64,000 bases of DNA from Aromatoleum petrolei (GCF_017894385.1 NZ_CP059560.1:310001-374000); one strand, 5' to 3'. Counted from the stretch's first letter, positions 19,895 through 28,946 are shown. A program made the numbers and translations. Notes: generated by a model from the sequence alone, not told the origin.

Positions 19895-20443
19895 TCAGTC
19901 CTTGTGCTCAGGCCGCGACCGGCGGCGACGGGCAACGAGCGAAATGCCGAGCAAGGCGACAACCCCGCCGACCGACCAGGGCAGCCAAGGGGGCGGCGAG
20001 CGCTTCGCCACCGGAACCGGCCCGGCGGAAGACTCGAGCGGGGCCGCGATCTGGAGCTCGGCCGCGACGAGATCGAGCAGATCACCGGCCTGCACCGTGA
20101 TCGTCAGCGGATGCTTGCCGGCCGCCGGCATCGGGAAGGGCAACTGATAGGTCGCGGAACTCGTTTCGGCCGCAAGCGCCTTCACGCCGGCGCCTTCCAC
20201 CTCGACCTGCGCACCGCCGACCGGCTCGTTCGTCTGGCGCCGGTCGACGTAGAGCGTGAGCTTGCCGGCATCGAGCACGCCGACGACCTCCAGATCCTCG
20301 GTCTGAGCCTCGAAGCGTGGCGCCGCACTCGTGGTCGATGCGGTGGGCGCCGGTGCGGCATGCTCGTGCCCCTCGTGCGCCCCGGCCGGCGCCGCGACCG
20401 CAAGGGATGCGGCGAGCCCAGCGACGATGGCGAAATGCTTCAT
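19895..20443 (-). CDS. periplasmic protein with C-terminal membrane anchor
   Basis: A 182-residue protein with a signal peptide followed by a His-rich start (GAHEGHEHAAP), a beta-rich middle (KLTLYVDRRQTNEPVGGAQVEVEG) and a C-terminal membrane helix before RRRRSRPEHKD. The layout is that of a periplasmic domain tethered to the inner membrane. It overlaps czcC by 4 bases and precedes czcB by 3, so it is a true part of the efflux operon. A metal-capture role is inferred from the histidines and position. Confidence 0.78.
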   Translation of the reverse strand: MKHFAIVAGLAASLAVAAPAGAHEGHEHAAPAPTASTTSAAPRFEAQTEDLEVVGVLDAGKLTLYVDRRQTNEPVGGAQVEVEGAGVKALAAETSSATYQLPFPMPAAGKHPLTITVQAGDLLDLVAAELQIAAPLESSAGPVPVAKRSPPPWLPWSVGGVVALLGISLVARRRRSRPEHKD

Positions 20444-21654
20444 GGCAATAATCCTTGTGCTTGATTCAGACGAGCGACCGCCTGCGCGAGCGCCGTCTTC
20501 TGCAGCGTCCGAGCCGATTCGGCCTCCTGCGCCTGAGCCTGCGCGCGTAGCAGCTGGGCAAGCGGCAGCTCGCCCAGGTCGAAGCCCTTGCGGGTGAGCT
20601 TGAGGTTCTCGGCCGCCGCGACATGGCGCTGCTCGGCAAGCGCCGAAGCCCTTTCGGCGTTCGCAAGAGCGGCGCGCGCTTCATTCAGCTCAGCCGCAAC
20701 CGTCGCTTCGGCCACGCGCAGGTCGGCGTCTGCCTTCACGATCTCAGTGTTGGCCGCCGCGACGAGGGGGCGATTACGGGCATCGGTGCCGAAGGGAATG
20801 CGAATGCCGACGCGGACGTTGTCACGCGTGGGCGAATCGAAGTCGTCGCGCCCGCGCTGATACTGCACGGTCAGCTCCGGCGCATCACGCGATTCGGCCT
20901 GTACCGCCTGCAGCTTCGCATGGGCACGCGCGAGCGCCCGGCGGGCGGCGTCGATGCGGGGATGGATCGGCGCGGCACCGGCCTGCGAATCTGCCTCACG
21001 GCGCGGCTCATCGACGTCGACAGGCAACGCCGCGAACCCGGTCAGAAGTGCATATCGTCGTCTCGCCTGCACGGTCCGGTTCTCGGCCTCAAGTGCAGCC
21101 TGCTCACCAGCAAGTCGCTCGCCTTGCGCGAGCAGCAGATCGCTGCGTGCGAGATCGCCGGCCGACACGCGGCGCGCGACCTCGGCTTCGAGCTTGCGCG
21201 CCGTATCAGCGCGATCGACCGCAAGTTGGCGCTCGCCTTCTGCCAGCCTGACCGTCCAGATCGCCTCGCGCAATTCTCCCGCCAACTCCAGGCGCAGCGC
21301 CGCGACCTCCAGCTCGTTTTCCGCTTCCTCGGCGCTGACGAGCGCCTGCTGTGCGCCGCGTTGCCCAGGCAGCCACAGGGGGGCCGACAGCTCGACTTCG
21401 AATTCGCGCTTGCCGGCGTTATCCAGCGGGCGATCGGTGCGCTGCCCTATTGCGAGCGCGGGCGGTCCGGCGAGCAAAGCGTCCGCCTGCAGCCGCCCCG
21501 CGCGAACTTCCTCGCCCTTTGCCTCTGCAGCGAGCAAACGGGGATCGCGGGCGTAAGCGGCGTTGACCACCTCGTGCAAGGTCTGGGCGTCGGCAAGCAA
21601 GGGGGTCGCCAACAGGATCGGCAACAAAGCTTTCCGCAGTATCGCGATATACAT
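20440..21654 (-). CDS. czcC: TolC-family outer-membrane efflux channel (CzcC)
   Basis: A 404-residue outer-membrane factor with a signal peptide ending LLADA. Two repeated helical-hairpin halves carry the usual Glu/Ala-rich coiled-coil composition (EELEV, AELNEARAALANAERASAL). Length and position fit CzcC, the exit duct for the CzcBA pump. It is the first gene of the operon. Its leader holds two adjacent palindromes and a GATTACA-containing element. Confidence 0.9.
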   Translation of the reverse strand: MYIAILRKALLPILLATPLLADAQTLHEVVNAAYARDPRLLAAEAKGEEVRAGRLQADALLAGPPALAIGQRTDRPLDNAGKREFEVELSAPLWLPGQRGAQQALVSAEEAENELEVAALRLELAGELREAIWTVRLAEGERQLAVDRADTARKLEAEVARRVSAGDLARSDLLLAQGERLAGEQAALEAENRTVQARRRYALLTGFAALPVDVDEPRREADSQAGAAPIHPRIDAARRALARAHAKLQAVQAESRDAPELTVQYQRGRDDFDSPTRDNVRVGIRIPFGTDARNRPLVAAANTEIVKADADLRVAEATVAAELNEARAALANAERASALAEQRHVAAAENLKLTRKGFDLGELPLAQLLRAQAQAQEAESARTLQKTALAQAVARLNQAQGLLP

Positions 21655-21668
21655 CCATGTGCTCGGAA

Positions 21669-21728
21669 GGCTCTAGAGCCGCTAGTATTAGCGGCGGTAG
21701 CCGACCCTACGCTTACCTGTAGATTACA
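21669..21728 (-). promoter_or_regulatory. czcC upstream region: two palindromes and a TGTAATC element
   Basis: GGCTCTAGAGCC (21669-21680) is a perfect 12-bp palindrome, followed directly by CCGCTA-GTAT-TAGCGG (21679-21694). Further up, on the gene's strand, TGTAATCTACAGGTAA has TGTAA and GGTAA 11 bp apart, as expected for an OmpR-type regulator. The same TGTAATC core is found 99 bp upstream of copK. Binding by a CzcR/CopR-like regulator is inference. Confidence 0.4.
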
Positions 21729-21764
21729 TTCCCGTAAGGAAGACCAGCGCACGAGCGGAAGTGA

Positions 21765-23030
21765 TTACAGCGCCTGCGAGATTTCCATCACCGGCTTGAT
21801 CCCCGAGCCGAAGCGCGCAATGGTTTCCCTGTGGTTCTTCAATTCGCTGTAGGGCAGATAGCGGATTCCAAGCTCGGTGACACGCGAGAAGGCTGGCCGT
21901 CTAAGCTGTTGCTGGACTTCATGCCTGCGATTATCAGGAGCGACCAAAAACAGCGGGCTGCGCGAGGCAAGCTCCGTCCCGAGTGCCAAATCGAGCATCC
22001 GGACAATCCCGGAGTAGATCGACGTAGAATGCTCCACCTCGAAGGCGGCCGCCACCCGAGGTTCCTCGCGCGAGATCCAAAGGACGTCGATGAGACGGAC
22101 CGAATCGAGGCCGCCGGCCAGACCTTCGGGCAGCGTTTCAAGGCATCCGTCAGCAAGTCGGCCGCCACCAAAGGGCCGCGTTCTGTCGTTCGCCGCAATC
22201 CAGACCTGATACCCGAGCGCCAATCCGAGTTCTCGCAGCCAGCCCTGGATCTCGGTATGCGTCGTGTCGCCCTCTCGTTCCTGGAGCCATTGCCGTTGCG
22301 CGGCTGTGGTCTCCTCCCGTACCCGTTGCAGATCCGCCTCCCAGGCGCGAAGCATGGCATGGTCGGGACTCGTCGGCGGTGCAGTGTAACGGCCTGACCC
22401 CACGTCGAACATCAATCCGGCGATTGCGCCGAGGTCGTTGGACAGACGGCTACGATGCTGCTCGTTCAGGCGAATCAATCCGTCGCGCAGCGAGAGATAG
22501 TGGTCCCAGCGACCCAGCTTGACCTTGCTGCCAGTCAGGGCGTTGAAGCCGTTAACGATGGCCGTGTTGAAAGGGGTCACCAGAGTCGGATGGATGAAGT
22601 AAAGCAGATTGGCGACGGCCGGTCCGAGTCCCTTGATGCACAACGCGTCGATGCGGCGGATCGCCTCAAGAATTGCCTCGGCGCTATCGCAGCAGTCGCA
22701 AGTATGGAGAAGGCGCGCGAAGGCGCGTTGGTTGTCCTCGTTCTCGTAGATGTCGGGTATCCGTAATTTGGGTTTCCACAGAAAGGCGTGATCGGCGCCT
22801 TTAAAGATCTGTCGCTGCTCAGCCACGGAACCGACCACTGTTTCGAGCGACGATCCGCGGTACGCATTACCGAAAGTACCCGCTTCGATTTCGCGCACAA
22901 CCTGCGCAATTCCCCGACGGATCGATCTGAAATTCTTCAATCGCTCATCCCACAGGAACCATGTGTTGTACGTGCTGTGGGGGTCGGACTTCCAGTGATC
23001 GATCAATCGCAACAGCGCATCGTGCTGCAT
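21765..23030 (-). CDS. putative HhH plus PD-(D/E)xK-like nuclease
   Basis: A 421-residue protein of uncertain function. The N-terminal half contains a helix-hairpin-helix-like KGLGPAVANLLY (about 133-144). The C-terminal half, after a charged helix near 225-260, contains IDVLW (314-318) and AFEVEHSTSIYSG (329-341). A D followed by E-x-E on a strand is the pattern of a variant PD-(D/E)xK nuclease. The start at 23030 has AAGGAGAAG about 9 bases upstream. No methyltransferase gene is adjacent, so it may be an orphan defence or repair nuclease. The nuclease call is inference. Confidence 0.6.
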   Translation of the reverse strand: MQHDALLRLIDHWKSDPHSTYNTWFLWDERLKNFRSIRRGIAQVVREIEAGTFGNAYRGSSLETVVGSVAEQRQIFKGADHAFLWKPKLRIPDIYENEDNQRAFARLLHTCDCCDSAEAILEAIRRIDALCIKGLGPAVANLLYFIHPTLVTPFNTAIVNGFNALTGSKVKLGRWDHYLSLRDGLIRLNEQHRSRLSNDLGAIAGLMFDVGSGRYTAPPTSPDHAMLRAWEADLQRVREETTAAQRQWLQEREGDTTHTEIQGWLRELGLALGYQVWIAANDRTRPFGGGRLADGCLETLPEGLAGGLDSVRLIDVLWISREEPRVAAAFEVEHSTSIYSGIVRMLDLALGTELASRSPLFLVAPDNRRHEVQQQLRRPAFSRVTELGIRYLPYSELKNHRETIARFGSGIKPVMEISQAL

Positions 23031-23286
23031 GACGGTAACTTCTCCTTGTATTCGTAGACGAGGAGTGGCGCCCGAGGGACGGCAAGGCCACAGGTTCCTT
23101 CTTATCGTGGGTTTCGGCCGGGCCAGCTCGGATTTGAACACCGCTGAATTTTGGCGGCAACAATTCTATATGACGAAGATGTAATGTTGCCGTCAGAGTA
23201 CCGTGAGGCACAGGAAGCTAATATGACTTCGTCACAGGCACTTCAGCAATTTTCGGCCGCACGTCCCCTTTCGTTGGAGAACTGCC

Positions 23287-23556
23287 ATGAACGCGAAGTC
23301 GCTTCTCGCTGCCGCCGTACTGTCTGCGCTGACCGCCCTGTCCTTCAGTGTCCGAGCTGTGGGTGACCCTGAATCCACAGAAAACAAGGTGCCGGCCTCT
23401 GCCGAGGTCAAGCACACGCTCGTCAAGAAGCCCGGACTCCATTCCCATCTCGACGAAAAGGTAGGGCCCGCGTCGAAAGCGTCGGAGAATGCCGGTGAGA
23501 AGCCGGCGGCCGTCCCGAACAAGTCAAAGCACAATCACCAGCGCGAGTCGAATTGA
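23287..23556 (+). CDS. small secreted Lys/His-containing protein
   Basis: An 89-residue protein with a signal peptide (MNAKSLLAAAVLSALTALSF, cleavage near VRA) and a low-complexity mature part rich in Lys, Glu, Pro and a few His (GLHSHLDEK, KHNHQRE). GGAGAA precedes the ATG. It opens the copper island on the plus strand. A periplasmic metal-binding role is possible but not shown by any recognised motif. Confidence 0.65.
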   Translation: MNAKSLLAAAVLSALTALSFSVRAVGDPESTENKVPASAEVKHTLVKKPGLHSHLDEKVGPASKASENAGEKPAAVPNKSKHNHQRESN

Positions 23557-23684
23557 GGTAATTGCCGCCGTGGCGGCCGCATAACCACGTCTTTCCTGGG
23601 GGGGCCGGCGGTAAGGAGAGATCGAGCGGCCGAGAATACGTCAGGCGACGGATGTATCGGCTTGGCGTAATGGGAGAGCGAATC

Positions 23685-23942
23685 ATGCTGGAACATGATC
23701 ACGGCACGAAACACGACACGACGGAGAGGGTGAACTCAAGCCGCGTCCGCTGGGTGTTTGGTGGTTTTGCTGCAATCGCCGTCGTGCTCCTTGCCTTGGA
23801 GCATCGCGCGCACCTGCTCGGCTGGCTGCCTTGGATGTTCCTGCTCGCATGCCCACTGATGCATCTCTTCATGCACGGTGGCCACGGCGGTCATGACGGT
23901 CACCGCCAGAGCGAGGACGGCCGAAAAGGAGACGAATCATGA
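23685..23942 (+). CDS. DUF2933-type small membrane protein
   Basis: An 85-residue protein with a His-rich N-terminus, two membrane segments (FGGFAAIAVVLLAL; LPWMFLLACPLMHLFMH) and a His/Gly-rich tail (HGGHGGHDGHR). This layout matches DUF2933 proteins found in copper-resistance clusters. GGGAGAG precedes ATG 23685. It overlaps the next gene by 4 bases (ATGA), so the two are translationally coupled. It may bind copper at the membrane surface. Confidence 0.8.
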   Translation: MLEHDHGTKHDTTERVNSSRVRWVFGGFAAIAVVLLALEHRAHLLGWLPWMFLLACPLMHLFMHGGHGGHDGHRQSEDGRKGDES

Positions 23943-24595
23943 GCGACACCGCCCCGGCTTACGGTTTGTGGAGTCTGGTGATCATCAATTCGGTGGTCTT
24001 CATCGTCTTCGCTGCAAGCTTCTTCAAGCCTGGGAACGCGCGAGACTGGCGCAGCCTCGGCATGTTTTCAGCCTTCATCGTCGCGCTCTTCGCGGAGATG
24101 TACGGCTTCCCGCTCACGATCTATCTGCTGTCCGGATGGCTCGCTCAACGCTTCCCCGGAGTCGATTTTCTTGCCCATGACTCGGGGCATCTGCTGGAGG
24201 TGATGTTTGGTTGGCGCGCCAATCCGCATTTCGGTCCCTTCCATCTCCTCTCGACGCTTTTCATCGGTGGCGGTTTCTGGCTCCTCGCTGGCGCGTGGAA
24301 AATCCTCTACGCGGCCCAGCTCGAGAAGCGGCTCGCGACGACTGGCCCCTACGCGCGGGTCAGGCACCCGCAGTACATCGCATTTGTGCTGATTATGTTC
24401 GGGTTCCTGCTCCAGTGGCCGACCTTGATCACCCTCGCAATGTTCCCGATCCTGGTTTTCGCCTATGTGCGGCTTGCTCGACGTGAGGAACTGGAAGCGG
24501 CAAGGATGTTCGGAACGAAGTGGGACCAGTATGTACGGCACACACCGGCCTTCGTTCCGCGCTTCGGCAAACGTTCGGGCAGCGCAGGGGACTGA
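23939..24595 (+). CDS. isoprenylcysteine carboxyl methyltransferase-like membrane protein
   Basis: A 218-residue multi-helix membrane protein. The C-terminal half has the ICMT/PEMT-type signature [11 protein letters not shown] followed by a helix and then [13 protein letters not shown], which forms the cofactor and active-site region in this fold. These genes are common beside DUF2933 and copper ATPases in proteobacteria, where their substrate is unknown. It starts within the stop of the preceding gene. Confidence 0.82.
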   Translation: MSDTAPAYGLWSLVIINSVVFIVFAASFFKPGNARDWRSLGMFSAFIVALFAEMYGFPLTIYLLSGWLAQRFPGVDFLAHDSGHLLEVMFGWRANPHFGPFHLLSTLFIGGGFWLLAGAWKILYAAQLEKRLATTGPYARVRHPQYIAFVLIMFGFLLQWPTLITLAMFPILVFAYVRLARREELEAARMFGTKWDQYVRHTPAFVPRFGKRSGSAGD

Positions 24596-24683
24596 AGGGA
24601 ATGCCGCCCGTAAGGGAACGCTGCGCTATCGCTCCGTGTGCCGAACAGATGAGTTCGACATGCCGAGCAGGAGGAACGTCGCC

Positions 24684-25622
24684 GTGAACGAAACGACACG
24701 TCCGACCGGCCATGCTCATCATCATGCGCCTCGACAAGAAGTGACGAACTACGCGTTCAGCGACCTGGTGTGCGGCATGGCGCTGGAGCCGGTCCTGCCG
24801 CAGGCTGAAGAAGGCGAGAACCTGGGGCTCCGGGACTTCCGCCGTCGCTTCTGGTGGCCACTTCCGGCAACAGTGGCGGTGACGCTGATCGCAATGCTGC
24901 ATGGCCCGTCGGAAGCCTTGTTCGGAGCGTCGAAACCCTGGGTGGAGCTGCTGCTAGCGACGCCGGTAGTGCTTTGGGGCGGCTGGCCCTTCTTCGTGCG
25001 CTGGCTGCGATCGATCCTCAATAGTAGCCCCAATATGTGGACGCTCATCGGTACCGGGGTGGGCGCCGCTTATCTCCACAGTGTCGTGGCAACGGTGGCG
25101 CCCGGCATCCTCCCCGAGTCCTTCCGTATCGATGGCAGGGTCGTCGTGTATTTCGACGCGGCGGCGGTGATCATTTCGCTCACCCTGCTCGGGCAGGTGC
25201 TCGAACTGCGACCACGTTCGGAGACCGGAGCGGCGATTCGCGCACTCCTCGGCCTTGCCGCCAAGACCGCGCGGCGGATCAACGCCGACGGCACCGAGGA
25301 GGACATCCCGCTCGCACATGTTCATCCGGGCGACCGGCTGCGCGTGAGGCCGGGCGAAAAGGTTCCGGTGGATGGGACGGTACTCGCTGGCGAGAGCGCC
25401 GTCGACGAATCCATGCTGACGGGGGAGCCGATGCCCGTCACGAAGCTGTCCGGAGACCATGTGATCGGCGCGACGCTCAATACGTGCGGCGCTCTCATCA
25501 TGCAGGCGGAAAAGATCGGATCGCAAACGATGCGCGCGCAAATCGTCCAGATGGTCGCGCAGGCGCAACGTTCACGCGCGCCCATGCTACGGAGCACATG
25601 CAAACCATGCGCGAGAACATGA
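24684..25622 (+). pseudogene. copA: copper P1B-type ATPase, truncated after the actuator domain
   Basis: 312 residues correspond to the first half of a CopA-like ATPase: a His-rich N-terminus, a YHS-like DLVCGM, four membrane helices ([19 protein letters not shown]) and the actuator domain with [14 protein letters not shown]. It then runs to [11 protein letters not shown] and abruptly becomes [15 protein letters not shown]. The CPC membrane segment, the phosphorylated DKTGT site and the nucleotide-binding domain are all absent. The junction runs straight into a Met-rich coding remnant, so a deletion fused two genes. GTG 24684 has AGGAGG upstream. It cannot transport. Confidence 0.85.
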
Positions 25623-25786
25623 CGCTTGGTGACTAGATGGCAACGGGCGAAATGGACTGCCCGATGATGGGCGGCGGGGGAGATCCTGGGACCATGATGA
25701 AGGGAAGGCAGCAGATGGAGCACCGCATGGACATGATGGAGCACAAACTCGGCACCACGGGCAAACGGCCCGCGCAGTCCAAATGA
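25598..25786 (+). pseudogene. Met-rich copper-island protein remnant
   Basis: In the frame joined to the ATPase truncation, [13 protein letters not shown] ends at TAG 25634-25636. It is followed at once by ATG 25637 and 49 residues rich in Met and His (EMDCPMMGGGG, MMKGRQQMEHRMDMMEHK). This resembles the small Met-rich proteins encoded after copper ATPases. The 49-residue part could still be made. Its stop overlaps the HD-GYP start codon (ATGA). It is probably the 3' end of a gene cut by the same deletion that removed the rest of the ATPase. Confidence 0.6.
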
Positions 25787-26418
25787 GCTCGGACCTCCCC
25801 GACGAGCCTCTGGCGGGGTTCGTCGAGGCTCTGGCGGACGCCCTCGACCTGCGCGAGCGCGAGACAGGCTTGCACTCCCGTCGCGTTGCTTGCCACACCT
25901 TGGTGCTCGCGCGTCGCTTTACTCAAAGTGTGACGGATCTGCGCCAGATCTATTGGGGAGCGCTCCTGCACGACATCGGCAAGATCGGGGTGCCGGATCG
26001 CATCCTGCTCAAGGAGGGCCCCCTCGATGCAGCTGAGTGGGAACAGATCCGCCGTCACCCGGAAGATGGCTTTCATCTAGTGAGTCGCCTTCCCGGTATG
26101 GCGGTCGCTGCCGAAATCGTGCTTTCCCATGAGGAGCGGTTCGACGGCCGCGGCTATCCTCGGGGCCTTCGCGGAGCGGCGATTCCTTTCGCCGCGCGGC
26201 TTTTCGCGGTGATCGACACGCTAGACGCCATGACCTCCGACCGGTCGTACCGGCGGGGCGAGAGCTTCGATGCCGCTCGCAACGAAATCTTGCGTATGGG
26301 CGGCAGTCAGTTCGACCCCGTCGCTGTCGAAGCGTTTGCGGCCGAAGAGGCAGTCCTGCGGCGAATGGTGGAAGCTAAATGTCTCGATGGGCCAGGTTTC
26401 ACCGGCTCGGCCCGTTGA
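25783..26418 (+). CDS. HD-GYP domain phosphodiesterase
   Basis: A 211-residue stand-alone HD-GYP domain, expected to hydrolyse cyclic di-GMP. The HD pair is in LLHDIGKIGVPD (63-64), and the second metal/GYP region is SHEERFDGRGYPRG; the leading residue of the usual HHE is Ser. No sensor domain is present. It overlaps the Met-rich remnant by ATGA, which would couple its translation to a copper-island transcript. Why a c-di-GMP enzyme sits in this island is unknown. Confidence 0.87.
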   Translation: MSSDLPDEPLAGFVEALADALDLRERETGLHSRRVACHTLVLARRFTQSVTDLRQIYWGALLHDIGKIGVPDRILLKEGPLDAAEWEQIRRHPEDGFHLVSRLPGMAVAAEIVLSHEERFDGRGYPRGLRGAAIPFAARLFAVIDTLDAMTSDRSYRRGESFDAARNEILRMGGSQFDPVAVEAFAAEEAVLRRMVEAKCLDGPGFTGSAR

Positions 26419-26467
26419 TGCCGTATGGCCCCTTCGCAGGAGCCATACCACGGGGCGGCCGGATGAT

Positions 26468-26743
26468 TCAGTTGCCGCGATAGAGTTGGGCGGGTGCCGC
26501 GACGCGCCAGACCTCATTGCCCTTCATCTGAATCTTGGTGCCGTCCCTGGCTTCCATCACGTGCCCATTAGACATCAGGAAGGGGCGGCCAAACTTGTCT
26601 TCCATTCCCATTTTCCCGTCTCGGAAGACGTGGACAGTGGTTCCGTCTTTCAGCTCGACTGAGCGTTCCGGCGCGGAGCTATTTGCGGCAAAGGCGGAAA
26701 GCGCGAAACTGGAAACGAGAGCGATTGTGGCGATCTTGAGCAT
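26468..26743 (-). CDS. copK: CopK-family periplasmic copper-binding protein
   Basis: A 91-residue protein with a signal peptide (LKIATIALVSSFALSAFA). The mature part matches CopK: VELKDGTTVHVFRDGKMGMEDKFG, then GHVMEARDGTKIQMKGNE. CopK binds Cu(I) through methionines and Cu(II), and helps periplasmic copper tolerance in Cupriavidus. The first methionine of MLKIAT is used because GTAAGGAGAACATC precedes it. It is convergent with the HD-GYP gene and appears intact. Confidence 0.92.
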   Translation of the reverse strand: MLKIATIALVSSFALSAFAANSSAPERSVELKDGTTVHVFRDGKMGMEDKFGRPFLMSNGHVMEARDGTKIQMKGNEVWRVAAPAQLYRGN

Positions 26744-27396
26744 GATGTTCTCCTTACAGTAGTTCTTGGATGCTGACCATCGTTGTTGAATGGCCATGAG
26801 TACATCTTAGGAGAACGTCAATGACATAAACATGACTCGCCGATTACATGTAGTTCATTGCGGAGCAAGGGTTCTGTATGCTTTCGGCTCGATCGCCCGG
26901 CGCACAGTCAGCTTTCGATTAGGATAATTTGCCTCTGAACGGCAAGTAATGGGCGTGTTGCTGACAGCGAGGGACTACGGGTGACCGACGGGAATGGCCG
27001 AGGTACTTCCGTGGATCATCCGTCCGGTTGTTGAGTGCGGCTGTCTGTCAAATGAGAGGTTTGGCGATCAAACGAGCGGCCGGTTGTGGCCGTTTGTGCC
27101 GGTTCGGTCGTGTCGCTCCAAAGGCGCCGTTGCTACGGCGGCTGTGACGACGAGCAGCAGCTTCCCCTTCGTGAATGCGCTGTTCACAGTGCCGATGTCG
27201 ATGTGGTGGGTGAAACTGTCGGCAGATCGCGCTACGGCCCCGGCGCAGCGTCGATCGAGCGCTACGACCGGCAGGACCGAAGGCCCGCCGAACGATCGGA
27301 ACGGTCTCCTCATCGGCGCTGACCTGCGTCGCCGCCCGCACGACGCCCTCGCCAGCAATCCCGCGGCTACCGTCAGCCGGAACCCGCCCCGACCCC
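26744..27396. other. copK upstream region and 650-bp gap
   Basis: The left part is the copK promoter region. On the copK strand it holds TGTAATC (plus-strand GATTACA at 26842-26848), matching the element upstream of czcC, and a TTGACG that could serve as a -35. From about 26950 to 27396 no gene can be supported; open frames exist only because of high GC. The NnrU gene ends at 27397. Confidence 0.45.
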
Positions 27397-27975
27397 TCAC
27401 CCGAAAGGCACCACCCCGAACAACGCTCCATGCAGGTGGCGCGCAAACACAAACCACACTCCCGCCCCGCCCCCCACCGCCACCGCATCCCAACCCAGCG
27501 CTCCTTCGCCCCGCACCACCCGCTGCGCCCCGTCGCGCCGGCGCGCGGCGACGAAGCTCGCGATCGCCCACACCAGGAAGCAGCCGAACAGCAGCAGGTC
27601 GGCGAGCGCGCCGTTGGCGAGCAGGTGCGCAAGCGCCCACAACTGCACGCCGAGCACCATCGGGTGGCCGAGCTTCGCCCGCAGTCGCGTGCCGGGCACG
27701 TAGGCGGCGGCGATCAGGATGAACGCGGGCAGCGTCAGCACCGTGGCAAGGTGCTGCGTCCACGGCGCCGGCGCCCACAGCACGAGGGGGTCGAGCCGCA
27801 GCGCGCCGTAGCCCCACACGATCAGTCCGAGGCCGATCGCGGAGGCGAGCGAGTAGGCCAGCTTCCATTTCGCCAGGCCGTAGTGGGCGATGTACTGGGC
27901 ACGGTTGTCCTCGGCGAAGATGCGCGCCGAATGGGTGCTGAAGAACAGCAGCAGTCCGAGGATCAGGGCGGTCAT
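27397..27975 (-). CDS. nnrU: NnrU family membrane protein
   Basis: A 192-residue membrane protein with about five helices. It has [10 protein letters not shown] at the N-terminus and the conserved [20 protein letters not shown] loop, both typical of NnrU. The family is linked to nitrite/nitric oxide reduction gene clusters; its exact role is unknown. It overlaps the MOSC gene by 4 bases (ATGA). It fits the denitrification signals elsewhere in the window. Confidence 0.85.
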   Translation of the reverse strand: MTALILGLLLFFSTHSARIFAEDNRAQYIAHYGLAKWKLAYSLASAIGLGLIVWGYGALRLDPLVLWAPAPWTQHLATVLTLPAFILIAAAYVPGTRLRAKLGHPMVLGVQLWALAHLLANGALADLLLFGCFLVWAIASFVAARRRDGAQRVVRGEGALGWDAVAVGGGAGVWFVFARHLHGALFGVVPFG

Positions 27976-28586
27976 GCGGGGTTCTCCGGGCGGGTTGTGA
28001 GGGGCGCGTCGGCGCCGGGCGCGGCGGACGCAGACGGCGCCACTTCGCAGACGACCGCGTCGCCGATGCGCAGCACTCCGCCAATAAGGACGCGCGCGGC
28101 GACGCCGCCATGGCCGCGCATCGCGTTGTAGCCGCCGGGGCCGAGCGCCTCCTCCATGCGCGAGCAGGGCTCGCAGACGCCGGTGAGCTCGAGCACGACC
28201 TCGGCGCCGATGCGCAGCACCAGCGGCTGGTCACAGAACAGCGTGCGCGCGGCAAGCAGGTTGAGGCCGGAGACCACCAGGTTGCGCCGCAGCAGCGCCG
28301 GATCGACCTCGTCGCGGCCCGCCAGCGCCGCGACCGCCGCCAGATGCTCGGCCTGGATCAGGCTCAGCTGGCGCTTGCCGCTGCCGCGGCCGGAGGCGGC
28401 GCGGTGGTCCCCGGCGAGTCCGCGGCCGGCCAGCGCGCGTGCCTCGCTCACCGGCTGCGCCGCGGCCCGTTGCGCCGGGCGCAACAGGATCGCCTCGAGC
28501 CGGCCGGCTCGGGCGAAGCGGCGTGTCAGCGTGCGCAGGTCAACAAGCTCGGCGGCAGGCTCGGCAGTGGAACGGGCAGGCGGCAT
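27972..28586 (-). CDS. MOSC domain protein
   Basis: A 204-residue MOSC (molybdenum cofactor sulfurase C-terminal) domain protein. It shows [14 protein letters not shown], the [12 protein letters not shown] strand and the conserved cysteine in [14 protein letters not shown] proteins transfer sulfur to, or use, molybdenum cofactor. It is encoded upstream of, and overlapping, NnrU in one small operon. The start at 28586 lacks a strong ribosome site and could lie somewhat downstream. Confidence 0.83.
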   Translation of the reverse strand: MPPARSTAEPAAELVDLRTLTRRFARAGRLEAILLRPAQRAAAQPVSEARALAGRGLAGDHRAASGRGSGKRQLSLIQAEHLAAVAALAGRDEVDPALLRRNLVVSGLNLLAARTLFCDQPLVLRIGAEVVLELTGVCEPCSRMEEALGPGGYNAMRGHGGVAARVLIGGVLRIGDAVVCEVAPSASAAPGADAPLTTRPENPA

Positions 28587-28661
28587 GGCGGTCAGTGCGG
28601 ATGAAACACGGCGGATGCATCATCCTACCGCGCCTGCCGTCCCCTGCCCCCAGCGCACGCC

Positions 28662-28946
28662 ATGATTCCAATCCACGCACTGCTCGCCCGCATCCGCTGG
28701 GACCCCGCCTTCGGCCGCGGCGAGTTCGTCATCGGCTATTACGACCGCGTCGCCCGGCGCATCGTCCACGTGCCGCTGCGCCGGCTGGCGTTCGCGGACC
28801 ACGACCACTTCGCCTGCACCCTCGTCGATGACGAAGGCGAGGCCCGCCAACTGCCTCTGCACCGCATCCGCGAAGTGCTCAAGGACGGCCGTCTGATCTG
28901 GCAGCGCGACGGCAAGGCCGCACCGGACGCCTGCGGGTCCCACTGA
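28662..28946 (+). CDS. DUF504 family protein
   Basis: A 94-residue protein of the DUF504/UPF0248 family: MIPIHALLARIRWDPAFGRG opens it, then EFVIGYYDRV and PLHRIREVLKDGRLIW. Function is unknown; in many genomes the domain occurs with RNA-modification or 2',5' ligase-like proteins. It is divergent from the MOSC gene, and its stop codon overlaps the start of the Fic remnant. Confidence 0.83.
   Translation: MIPIHALLARIRWDPAFGRGEFVIGYYDRVARRIVHVPLRRLAFADHDHFACTLVDDEGEARQLPLHRIREVLKDGRLIWQRDGKAAPDACGSH

Noticed and set aside
27000..27722. Long open frames on both strands near NnrU
   Set aside because: They arise from high GC opposite the NnrU and MOSC genes; amino-acid composition is Arg/Pro/Ala-rich and not protein-like.
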